Shown in pieces: positions 1-5,864 of a stretch of DNA of 10,452 nucleotides. Location of the stretch: the NCBI GenBank assembly GCA_910587465.1, contig CAJUMS010000088.1, positions 1 to 10,452 of the forward strand. Reading direction: 5' to 3'. A model generated the notes under the pieces. It saw only the letters and a program-made list of their open reading frames with translations. It was not told where the DNA came from and made no database searches. A program made the translations under genes and the position numbers. Origin of the DNA: an uncultured Oscillospiraceae bacterium. GTDB lineage: Bacteria; Bacillota; Clostridia; Oscillospirales; Ruminococcaceae. The first letter of the stretch is position 1. Every line of letters starts with the position of its first letter.

Positions 1-343
1 CGTAGAAATAGTGGCGGTGCTTGCTGAAGAACGATATCCACTTCATGCGGTTGCGATTCAAGCCCTCGCGGCTGTTGAACGGTATCTGTGCCTCGTCTAT
101 GATGATAATGCCCTGATGTTCGCCGTGTCCTGCTTGGAAATGCTCCTCGGCGTACTGCATGAAGAAGTACGGGGTCATATCCAGAGTGTCGATCATTACG
201 TACTCGCCCTTGTGTTTCTTGGGGTTTTGGTTGATCTCGAAGTTTGCGATCACCGGGAGATTGCGGCGCAGCGCGCGGTCGATCACCTCGGCGGCGTGGT
301 AGCTCTTGCCGCTCCCGGGAGTGCCTGTGTATAGGTAGATCAT
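1..343 (-). CDS. Zot/pI-type assembly ATPase (zonular occludens toxin domain), partial
   Basis: Only the N-terminal 114 residues are in the window; the gene runs off the left edge. The protein opens MIYLYTGTPGSGKSYHAAEV, a Walker A P-loop (GTPGSGKS, residues 7-14) directly at the N-terminus. A Walker B strand ending in an acidic pair follows (GIIIIDEAQ, about residues 78-86), and then an aromatic, basic stretch (KWISFFSKHRHYF). This is the layout of the Zot family, to which the gene I proteins of filamentous phages belong. In those phages the protein is an inner-membrane ATPase that drives virion assembly and extrusion; the membrane segment usually lies C-terminal and would be outside the window. 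The start ATG overlaps the stop of the upstream ribbon-helix-helix gene (ATGA, 340-343), which suggests translational coupling; the Shine-Dalgarno match inside that gene is weak. The name 'toxin' is historical, and I infer no toxin function. Confidence 0.85.
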   Translation of the reverse strand, partial: MIYLYTGTPGSGKSYHAAEVIDRALRRNLPVIANFEINQNPKKHKGEYVMIDTLDMTPYFFMQYAEEHFQAGHGEHQGIIIIDEAQIPFNSREGLNRNRMKWISFFSKHRHYFY

Positions 344-492
344 GTTTCATCACCGTCCTTGTGGTGCTTGATAAAATAAGCGATACAGCGGCAGATAAAC
401 TGACTGCGGCTGTAATTCAGATTTATGCATAAAAGATCAATGGAGCTTAAAAGCCACGGATCTATTGTTATGTTAATGCGTTCTTTAGTCAT
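340..492 (-). CDS. Small ribbon-helix-helix (Arc/CopG-like) protein of the phage module
   Basis: A 50-codon gene. The product begins MTKERINITIDPWLLSSIDL and continues with NYSRSQFICRCIAYFIKHH. A short beta strand (RINITID) followed by a helix, a turn containing N-Y-S-R-S and a second helix is the pattern of ribbon-helix-helix DNA-binding proteins (Arc, MetJ, CopG), which bind operators as dimers. The 'SRS' that starts the second helix is typical of the family. A Shine-Dalgarno AAGGAG and a second purine run precede the ATG. The gene ends in a 4-nt overlap with the Zot-type ATPase gene, so the two are co-translated, and it follows the coat gene by 83 nt. Likely roles, by inference, are repression or copy control of the element, or accessory ssDNA/dsDNA binding. 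The family call rests on a pattern in a short protein. Confidence 0.65.
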   Translation of the reverse strand: MTKERINITIDPWLLSSIDLLCINLNYSRSQFICRCIAYFIKHHKDGDET

Positions 493-538
493 TTCCTCAA
501 CTCCTTACACACTATTGAACACTTTTTTAACGTAGTTT

Positions 539-568
539 TAAGCGGCTCATATCGCTATGAACCGCTTA
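539..568 (-). terminator. Stem-loop between coat gene and ribbon-helix-helix gene
   Basis: Twelve-pair inverted repeat (539-550 with 557-568) around a 6-nt loop, 7 nt downstream of the coat gene stop. The only imperfect pair (546/561) is a G-U wobble in minus-strand RNA but a C-A mismatch in plus-strand RNA, which suggests it is kept as a minus-strand transcript structure. No U-tract follows on the minus strand, so it is not a canonical intrinsic terminator. It could act as a partial terminator or an mRNA 3' stabiliser that gives excess coat protein, or as a structured ssDNA element of the phage genome. Confidence 0.45.
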
Positions 569-575
569 TAGGGGA

Positions 576-890
576 TTAGCCGGCTACGCTGCCGAATATC
601 TTTTTTGCGTACTTAATCATCACAAACACAGCGTAAATACCGAGACCAGACATTAAAATACCAATCAAGACAGGTATTGATGTAGAAACAAAAGCGCTAA
701 ACTGTTCAGCGATACTGTTACCAGCCTGTTCAACAACAGTAGTAAAATCAGTACCTGAAGAAGAAGTAGCGTCAGCAGCGGAAGCAACCGCAGCCATAGC
801 GCAAGAACTTACAGTAGCGATAGCGCCGCAAATAAGAGCCTTACCTCTGTTACCGATCTTGAAAACGAAAGACTTGATCTTTCTAAGCAT
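576..890 (-). CDS. Inovirus major coat protein-like secreted single-span protein
   Basis: The product is 104 aa from the ATG at 890, chosen because a near-perfect AAGGAGGTGA lies just upstream. The reading frame is open further 5' but has no such site there. Residues 1-38 form a signal peptide: a basic start (MLRKIKSFVFKIGNRGK), a hydrophobic core (about 18-35) and an A-S-A cleavage motif at 36-38. The predicted mature chain of about 66 aa has an acidic, Ser/Thr-rich amphipathic N-terminus with D and E residues, a hydrophobic span (about SIPVLIGILMSGLGIYAVFV) and a short basic tail (KYAKKIFG). This is the three-part layout of pVIII-type major coat proteins, in which the acidic end faces outward and the basic end contacts packaged DNA. 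Together with the Zot-type ATPase downstream this supports the coat assignment. Pilin-like subunits of conjugation systems can look similar, so a sequence or structure search should confirm it. Confidence 0.7.
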   Translation of the reverse strand: MLRKIKSFVFKIGNRGKALICGAIATVSSCAMAAVASAADATSSSGTDFTTVVEQAGNSIAEQFSAFVSTSIPVLIGILMSGLGIYAVFVMIKYAKKIFGSVAG

Positions 891-1141
891 GGATTTCACC
901 TCCTTATTTGTCCTTGAGGAGTGTGTTTTTTTGTTTGTTAAGTTTTCTGTAAATATACTGGGGTTATTAGCAGTATTGCACAAAATTGTTTATGGGAAAT
1001 ATAGATTTCTCCAAAAGCCCCCGTATTTTCGGCTCAAAAAGTCATATAAACCAAAAAATTTGATCAGTGAAATTCGGAATTGATAGGGGTAAGTTGAATG
1101 TCAAGTGAGTATAGTTATTTGAAAACGATTGACCAAGTCAA

Positions 1142-1179
1142 AAAGAGAAAGGCTGCGTAGGCTAACTACGCGACCTTTT
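1142..1179 (-). terminator. Intrinsic terminator for the minus-strand gene at 1240-1842
   Basis: Stem of 6 bp (GCGTAG/CTACGC, 1155-1160 with 1166-1171) around a 5-nt loop. It is extended by AAAGG/CCTTT (1148-1152 with 1174-1178) beyond a 2-nt internal mismatch. On the minus strand the stem is followed by a U-rich run (complement of 1141-1149), as expected for rho-independent termination about 60 nt after the stop of the 200-aa gene. A short T-run also follows on the plus strand, so it may work in both directions. Confidence 0.6.
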
Positions 1180-1202
1180 CCAAAACAATGAAATGCTTCT
1201 TT

Positions 1203-1234
1203 ACCGCCACGTTTCATTCCGGGCGGTTATTTTT
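1203..1234 (+). terminator. Second hairpin with plus-strand T-tract, no gene assigned
   Basis: A 6-bp stem ACCGCC/GGCGGT (1203-1208 with 1222-1227) closes a 13-nt loop and is followed on the plus strand by TTATTTTTAT. The polarity is that of a plus-strand terminator, although no plus-strand gene is seen to its left. The loop contains TTTCATT, which is complementary to AATGAAA at about 1187-1193, so an alternative fold between the two hairpins is possible. Confidence 0.4.
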
Positions 1235-1239
1235 ATCCG

Positions 1240-1842
1240 TTAACTTAAATCAAAGGTGGTATATCCAAATTTCTCTATAAGCTTTTGCAACTTATGGAAA
1301 TTGGTGACATTATCTTTTTTGGCGGACATCCCATTTCTGTCAAACAGTATCCTGTCGTGAGCGTAGACACTGTATATCTCAATATAGGGCGGGTCGGCAG
1401 TGATGTCGCGGTCTCCGATACATTTGTATGTACTGCCCGGGTGCTTGCGACCGAAGTTGACCATGCACTCATGGTAAGAAACGACATGACCGTTCCTGAA
1501 TTTTATTCCGTCCTTGTCTACGCTGCCGATATCATCATAACTTACTTCCCTTATCTCTGTGTGGAAATAATGGTGCTTCGACCTGAAATATTCAGTTGCC
1601 TCGGCAATGTGCTCAAGAAAATACTTCGCGCGCTCTTCGGCGATCTCGTGCGTCCACGGGTAATTGTTGCCCATACCCGAAGCGCTATACGCATATGCCT
1701 CGAAGCTATACTTTATCCGCACGCTGCCGTCATCATTCGGAAGCGTCCATTTAACGATCAGAAAGTCGTTCTCCTCAAGCAGTATATCCGCTCTGCCCGT
1801 GCTTTGAATTTGAAGCTTTACAAGCGCTGTCTCATCGGTCAT
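1240..1842 (-). CDS. Hypothetical protein, 200 aa, downstream of the sigma factor pair
   Basis: I do not recognise this protein. It starts at ATG 1842 with a GAGG site 8 nt upstream and has no signal peptide or membrane span, so it is probably cytoplasmic. It is rich in charged and aromatic residues, with an N-terminal beta-like part (residues 1-55, e.g. NDFLIVKWTLPNDDGSVRI). A helical stretch follows (about 64-90, EIAEERAKYFLEHIAEATEYF), then a His/Tyr-rich middle (SKHHYFH, YHECM, residues 88-128) and a C-terminal helix. Four His residues lie in the middle part and one Cys in YHECM, but I see no clear metal or catalytic motif. It follows the second sigma gene by 71 nt in the same direction, with an inverted repeat in the gap, so it may be the last gene of that transcript or be transcribed separately. 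Base composition resembles the host genes rather than the phage module. Confidence 0.7.
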   Translation of the reverse strand: MTDETALVKLQIQSTGRADILLEENDFLIVKWTLPNDDGSVRIKYSFEAYAYSASGMGNNYPWTHEIAEERAKYFLEHIAEATEYFRSKHHYFHTEIREVSYDDIGSVDKDGIKFRNGHVVSYHECMVNFGRKHPGSTYKCIGDRDITADPPYIEIYSVYAHDRILFDRNGMSAKKDNVTNFHKLQKLIEKFGYTTFDLS

Positions 1843-1874
1843 ACTTTTTTCCTCATACGGCTAATGCCTGTTTT

Positions 1875-1912
1875 TGATACGGTTATGTAAAGCATTTCCC
1901 GATACCGTATCA
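1875..1912. repeat. Inverted repeat in the gap between rpoD2 and the 200-aa gene
   Basis: A 9-bp perfect inverted repeat TGATACGGT ... ACCGTATCA (1875-1883 with 1904-1912) encloses 20 nt. The right arm is itself part of a smaller palindrome, GATACCGTATC (1901-1911). The repeat begins right at the rpoD2 stop codon. There is no U-tract after it on the minus strand. It could be a weak terminator or processing hairpin for the sigma transcript, or an operator for the 200-aa gene. Confidence 0.4.
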
Positions 1913-1913
1913 T

Positions 1914-2975
1914 TTAATCGAGAAATACTCTCAGCGCCTTGCTCTTGCTCTGCGAGCGTAGCTTTCTGAGCGCCTTTGCTTCTATTTGGCGAATTCTTTC
2001 GCGCGTTACCTTAAACTGCCTGCCAACCTCCTCAAGCGTATGCGAACGGTCGTAGCCAACACCGTAGCGGAACTTCAGCACCTCGCGCTCACGTTCGGGG
2101 AGCGTGTTCAGCGCCTTGTTCAGTTCATCCTTAAACACAGCCTGCATAGCCGTATCAATAGGCGCGGGCGCGTCCTCGTCGGGGATAAAGTCGCCGAGAT
2201 AGCTGTCCTCCTCCTCGCCTACGGGAGCCTCAAGCGATACGGGATCCTGCGCGATACGGATTATCTCGCGCACTCTGTCCGACGGCATATTCAGCTCCTG
2301 CGCTACTTCGTCGATAGTCGGCTCGTGTCCGTTCTCGTGCAGCAGCTTGTTCTGCGCCTTTTTTACGCGCGATATTGTCTCCACCATATGCACGGGGATA
2401 CGTATTGTACGCGCCTGATCGGCAATAGCGCGGGTTATCGACTGCCTTATCCACCACGTAGCGTATGTTGAAAACTTGAAACCCTTTGTGTAGTCAAACT
2501 TCTCCACAGCCTTGATAAGACCGCTGTAACCCTCCTGTATCAAATCAAGCAGCGGCATACCGCGCCCGACATAATGCTTCGCTATACTTACAACAAGACG
2601 CATATTCGCTGTAATGAGCCTGTCACGCGCCTCATCATCGCCGTTGACAATACGTTCCGCGAGCTCGCCCTCCTCCTCGGCGGTGAGCAGCGGTATCTTG
2701 CCGATTTCACGCAAGTGTATCTTAACGGGATCGTCCATACCCGTGCCGCCCTTTTCGTTAGCCGCCTCGCTAAGCTCAAGCGCCTTATTAAGATCGTCCT
2801 CGACATTAAAGTCATCGTCAACCTTAATATTATTCTGATCAAGGAATTCGCTGAGCTTGTCAAGGTCAACGTCCGCTTCGTCAATTACGTTGTATATCTC
2901 CTTTGTGGAGAGCGTCCCGCTCTGTTTGCCTCTTTCAAGAAGCTCGTTAAAAATATTCTTCTCGGTATTGTTCAT
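1914..2975 (-). CDS. rpoD: Second primary-type sigma-70 factor (RpoD paralogue)
   Basis: 353 aa, a full-length group 1-type sigma factor that directs RNA polymerase to promoters. Region 1.1 (about residues 5-60) is present, which is typical of primary rather than alternative sigma factors. Region 1.2 starts near 82 (DPVKIHLREIGKIPLL). Region 2 (about 115-195) has the core-binding LIQEG segment and the -10-reading TYATWWIRQSITRAIADQAR. Region 3 covers about 198-270, and region 4 (290-353) ends with the -35-reading helix-turn-helix HTLEVGR-like segment and VTRERIRQIEAKALRKLR. It differs from its neighbour at usually conserved places: GYSGL instead of GNMGL after LIQEG (149-153), RYGVGYDRSH in region 4, and LRSQSKSK instead of LRHPTRSR after the recognition helix. 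The start is ATG with AAAGGA 7 nt upstream. It lies 30 nt after the first rpoD and is surely co-transcribed with it. Likely a duplicated sigma with slightly shifted preference, by inference. Confidence 0.92.
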   Translation of the reverse strand: MNNTEKNIFNELLERGKQSGTLSTKEIYNVIDEADVDLDKLSEFLDQNNIKVDDDFNVEDDLNKALELSEAANEKGGTGMDDPVKIHLREIGKIPLLTAEEEGELAERIVNGDDEARDRLITANMRLVVSIAKHYVGRGMPLLDLIQEGYSGLIKAVEKFDYTKGFKFSTYATWWIRQSITRAIADQARTIRIPVHMVETISRVKKAQNKLLHENGHEPTIDEVAQELNMPSDRVREIIRIAQDPVSLEAPVGEEEDSYLGDFIPDEDAPAPIDTAMQAVFKDELNKALNTLPEREREVLKFRYGVGYDRSHTLEEVGRQFKVTRERIRQIEAKALRKLRSQSKSKALRVFLD

Positions 2976-3005
2976 TTGATGATCCTTTCAGCTGCTATGT
3001 ATAAA

Positions 3006-4094
3006 TTATTCCAAAAAATCCTTTAACTTTCTGCTTCTGGTAGGATGACGCAGCTTTCGCAGAGCCTTGGTCTCGATCTGACGTATTCTTTCCCGTGTGA
3101 CCTGGAATTCCTGACCCACCTCCTCGAGAGTGCGCTGTCTGCCGTCGATAAGACCGAAACGCAGTATTATAACACGCTTTTCACGTTCTGTAAGGGTATC
3201 CAGAACTTCGCCGAGCATCTGCTTGAGCATGGAATTGCACGCCTCGTCCGCGGGAGCGGGCGCATCGTCGTCGGGGATAAAGTCGCCGAGATGACTGTCT
3301 TCCTCCTCACCGATAGGTGTTTCGAGCGAAACGGGATCCTGCGCGATACGAATTATCTCGCGAACCTTATCAACACTCATATTGAGGTATTCCGCAATCT
3401 CGTCTTCGGAAGGCTCGCAGCCGTTCTCGTGCAGCAGCTGGCTCTGCGCTTTCTTTACTTTCGTAATTGTTTCCACCATATGAACAGGTATACGGATAGT
3501 CCTCGCCTGATCGGCGATAGCGCGGGTTATGGATTGTCTTATCCACCACGTAGCGTAGGTGGAGAATTTGAATCCCTTCGTGTAATCAAACTTCTCGACC
3601 GCCTTAATCAGTCCCATATTGCCCTCCTGAATAAGGTCAAGGAACTGCATACCGCGGCGTACATACTTTTTCGCAATACTGACAACAAGGCGCAGATTAG
3701 CCTCGATAAGGCGCTTTTTCGCATAAGCGTCGCCGGTTTCCATACGCGTGGCAAGCTCAATCTCCTCCTCGGTGGACAGCAACGGTATCCTACCTATGTC
3801 CTTAAGAAAGCTCTTTACCGAATCGTCGGGCAGCATGATATCCGCGTCGGGATTATCCGAATAATCGCGGTCTGAATAGTCAAGAATGCTGTCAATGTCA
3901 AGATCGGCGTCAAAGTTATCGACGATCTTGATATTCATACTTACGATCTTGTCAAAAATGTGGTTGATTTGGTCTGCGTCAAAGTTCAGCTCCTCAAGCG
4001 CGTCGGTTATCTCCTTCGCGGTAAGGCTGCCCTTCTGCTTTCCCTGATTAAACAACTCCTCCAGAGCGTTGGAAGCTCCGATGTTCTCACTCAT
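3006..4094 (-). CDS. rpoD: Primary sigma factor RpoD/SigA
   Basis: 362 aa with all regions of the housekeeping sigma factor. Region 1.1 covers about 9-62, with an acidic stretch to about 92, and region 1.2 starts at 92 (SVKSFLKDIGRIPLL). Region 2 runs from 128 to 207, with LIQEGNMGLIKAVEKFDYTK for core binding and TYATWWIRQSITRAIADQAR for -10 recognition and melting. Region 3 covers about 208-275. Region 4 (about 295-362) has LTEREKRVIILRFGL, TLEEVGQEFQVTRERIRQIE and KALRKLRHP. This copy is closest to the canonical SigA sequence, so it is probably the essential housekeeping factor. Its ATG shares one base with the dnaG stop (TAATG), implying tight translational coupling in the classic dnaG-rpoD order. 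No separate promoter is evident. Its DNA differs from the second copy at many silent positions even in identical protein stretches, so the duplication is not recent. Confidence 0.97.
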   Translation of the reverse strand: MSENIGASNALEELFNQGKQKGSLTAKEITDALEELNFDADQINHIFDKIVSMNIKIVDNFDADLDIDSILDYSDRDYSDNPDADIMLPDDSVKSFLKDIGRIPLLSTEEEIELATRMETGDAYAKKRLIEANLRLVVSIAKKYVRRGMQFLDLIQEGNMGLIKAVEKFDYTKGFKFSTYATWWIRQSITRAIADQARTIRIPVHMVETITKVKKAQSQLLHENGCEPSEDEIAEYLNMSVDKVREIIRIAQDPVSLETPIGEEEDSHLGDFIPDDDAPAPADEACNSMLKQMLGEVLDTLTEREKRVIILRFGLIDGRQRTLEEVGQEFQVTRERIRQIETKALRKLRHPTRSRKLKDFLE

Positions 4095-5839
4095 TATTTT
4101 TTCTTCTCCTTTAGCTTATGTACCAGCTTCAGCAGCTCCTCATCGGACATATCGCCGTATTGATTGTCCTTGGGTGTCTTGCCGTAATCGTTTAAAACAT
4201 CTATAAAATCCGCCAGTGCCGTTTTGTCATTGGCGAACGTGTTATCGGTCACTATCTGCATTATTCTGCCCATTTCCCTCGCGTCAAATTCCTCGTTGAA
4301 AAAAGAAATATCGGGTTCTCCTCCGTCGGTGAGCATTTTGACAAGAAATTCATAGACGCGCTTATTGAAAACCGTTACAAATTCGCCTTTAAGCGCAAAG
4401 GAAATTTTTTCCAAAGCCTCGGGATTATGGTACAGATAACATATTATCCCACGTTCCGCCTTTTCCTCCTTCGGCATTTTCAACGCGTCGGGATTTATCT
4501 TGTCTGGCACGGGGTGAAGAGCGGCATTCTGCTGCTTGCGCCTTGCCATCCCCTTGTTCCTCGATATCTCCCGCTCGACCGCGGTTTTGATAGTATCTAC
4601 GGGAATTGAAGCTTCCCTCGCCGCGCGACTTATATATACCGCCCTGTCTATGTCGTTGCTTATCTGCGCTAAGAACGTCACCGCTTTTTTGAGATAAGCA
4701 GCCCTGCCGTCATCGGTATTCAAATCAAGTCCCGCGGCGAGCTTGTCCATTTCGTATGCGATAGCGCTGCCCGACTTCTCAATAAGCGACCGGAACGCCT
4801 CCGCGCCAAACCGCTTTATAAACTCATCTGGGTCTTTCGCGCCGTCCATTTTCAGCACTCTCGCACGCACTCCCGCCTCAGACAGCAGATTTATACCGCG
4901 AGAGGCGGCAGCTTGTCCCGCACCGTCGCTGTCGTAGGAGAGGATGATCTCTTTTTTGCCCAGCCGTGAGATCATATTCGCCTGCTGCGGCGTAAGTGAC
5001 GTTCCAAGCGATGCGACCGCGCTGTCAAAGCCCGCTTGATGCAAGGCGATAACGTCCATATATCCCTCGCAGAGTATGAAATAGTCTGCTTTTGAATTCT
5101 TGGATTTATCCAGTGCGAACAGCATATCGCTCTTGTGAAACACCATGGTTTCAGCGCTGTTGAGGTATTTCGGGATATTCTTGTCCTCCGAGAGCGTTCT
5201 GCCGCCGAAAGCCGCGACGTTTCCGCGAGTATCGAAAATAGGGAACATAACGCGGTTGCGAAACTTATCGTATATTTTATTGTTGTTCGTTGCCAGCAGC
5301 GAGCCGTCGGCAAGCTCGTAATCGGAATAACCCAGACTCTTCATATAATAATGAAGATTGTGATAATCATCAACCGCATATCCCAATCCGAAACGCCTTA
5401 TAGTGTGCTCGGACAATCCACGTCTGCGAAGGTAGTCCAGACCTGCCGCCCCCTCGGGAGAAAAGAGCTGTTTATGAAAATATTTTCCCGCCACGCGGTT
5501 CATCTCGTATAGCCGCTGACGTTTTTTTGCGGAGCCGTCGTCCTTGTCCTCGGGCATCGGCATACCCGCTCTTTGTGCCAGAAACCGCACCGCGTCCATA
5601 TAGTCGAGGTTTTCGATCATTCGTATGAACGTCACAACATCGCCGCCCACTCCGCAGCCAAAACAGTGGAACAGCCCCTTATCGGGCGAGATATGGCAGG
5701 ATGGAGACTTCTCCGAATGAAACGGACATCGGCACATATACGAGCCGCCCGAGCGTTTCAGCTCGACATATCCTTGAGCTACCGACACGATATCGTTCCT
5801 GTCGTGAAGCTCACGTATAAAATCCTCGGAAAGACGCAC
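4094..5839 (-). CDS. dnaG: DNA primase DnaG
   Basis: 581 aa, the usual size for Firmicutes DnaG, which makes RNA primers at the replication fork. The N-terminal CHC2 zinc domain has ligands C38, H41, C59 and C62 (CRCPFH ... HCFGC). The catalytic core contains the RNA polymerase basic motif around FRNRVMFPI (193-201). The TOPRIM metal-binding residues are at E258-G-Y-M-D262 and the SYDSDGAGQA segment (301-310; D303, D305). The C-terminal about 150 residues (from KEEKAERGIICYLYH onward) form the helicase-interaction domain. The start is GTG (5839), fixed by GAGG 6 nt upstream and by the family N-terminus (a helix followed by DIVSVAQGYVELKRSG). It follows the dgt-like gene by 25 nt and overlaps rpoD by one base, so one transcript covers nucleotide pool control, priming and transcription initiation. 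Confidence 0.97.
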   Translation of the reverse strand: MRLSEDFIRELHDRNDIVSVAQGYVELKRSGGSYMCRCPFHSEKSPSCHISPDKGLFHCFGCGVGGDVVTFIRMIENLDYMDAVRFLAQRAGMPMPEDKDDGSAKKRQRLYEMNRVAGKYFHKQLFSPEGAAGLDYLRRRGLSEHTIRRFGLGYAVDDYHNLHYYMKSLGYSDYELADGSLLATNNNKIYDKFRNRVMFPIFDTRGNVAAFGGRTLSEDKNIPKYLNSAETMVFHKSDMLFALDKSKNSKADYFILCEGYMDVIALHQAGFDSAVASLGTSLTPQQANMISRLGKKEIILSYDSDGAGQAAASRGINLLSEAGVRARVLKMDGAKDPDEFIKRFGAEAFRSLIEKSGSAIAYEMDKLAAGLDLNTDDGRAAYLKKAVTFLAQISNDIDRAVYISRAAREASIPVDTIKTAVEREISRNKGMARRKQQNAALHPVPDKINPDALKMPKEEKAERGIICYLYHNPEALEKISFALKGEFVTVFNKRVYEFLVKMLTDGGEPDISFFNEEFDAREMGRIMQIVTDNTFANDKTALADFIDVLNDYGKTPKDNQYGDMSDEELLKLVHKLKEKKK

Positions 5840-5864
5840 TGTTTACCTCTTTTCTGCCAACACG

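Larger units (their letters stand above)
1..1140 (-). mobile_element. Part of an integrated inovirus-like (filamentous phage) element
   Basis: Three genes on the minus strand form a typical filamentous-phage neighbourhood: a small signal-peptide-bearing coat-like protein (576-890), a tiny ribbon-helix-helix protein (340-492) and a Zot/pI-type ATPase (from 343 off the left edge). It is established that inoviruses export their ssDNA genome through the envelope with a Zot/pI ATPase and coat it with thousands of copies of a short single-span protein. The element continues to the left beyond the window. The right limit given here is approximate, set just before the terminator hairpin that I assign to the host gene at 1240-1842. 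No integrase, replication protein, tRNA target, dif-like site or flanking direct repeat is visible. The element could be an active prophage or a decaying remnant, but the three visible genes look intact. Confidence 0.7.
891..1239. other. Long intergenic region between phage coat gene and host gene
   Basis: I see no credible gene in these 349 bases on either strand. The part next to the coat gene (891-1140) is AT-rich. It must carry the coat gene's leader and promoter, but I find no convincing -35/-10 pair. Two hairpins lie at 1147-1179 and 1203-1227, with a short inverted repeat (TTGAC, 3 nt, GTCAA) at 1129-1141. The border of the integrated element with the chromosome probably lies here. No dif-like sequence, tRNA or flanking direct repeat can be recognised, and the other end of the element is outside the window. 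Confidence 0.5.

Noticed and set aside
576..983. Longer version of the coat protein starting at 983
   Set aside because: The extra 31 residues are polar and unlike a signal peptide. The strong AAGGAGGTGA site and a proper signal peptide point to the ATG at 890.
891..1239. A dif/Xer site or tRNA as integration target
   Set aside because: No sequence resembling a Firmicutes dif site and no cloverleaf can be seen in this gap.
1285..1890. A 201-codon plus-strand frame opposite the unknown 200-aa gene
   Set aside because: The minus-strand frame has a proper ribosome site, terminator and operon context, while the plus-strand frame lacks a ribosome site.
3045..3875. A 276-codon plus-strand frame
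   Set aside because: Antisense shadow of the first rpoD; no ribosome site and no protein-like features.
1914..4094. Recent duplication or gene conversion between the two sigma genes
   Set aside because: Stretches coding identical residues (e.g. around 2400-2510 and 3490-3600) differ at many third positions, so the copies have been separate for long.
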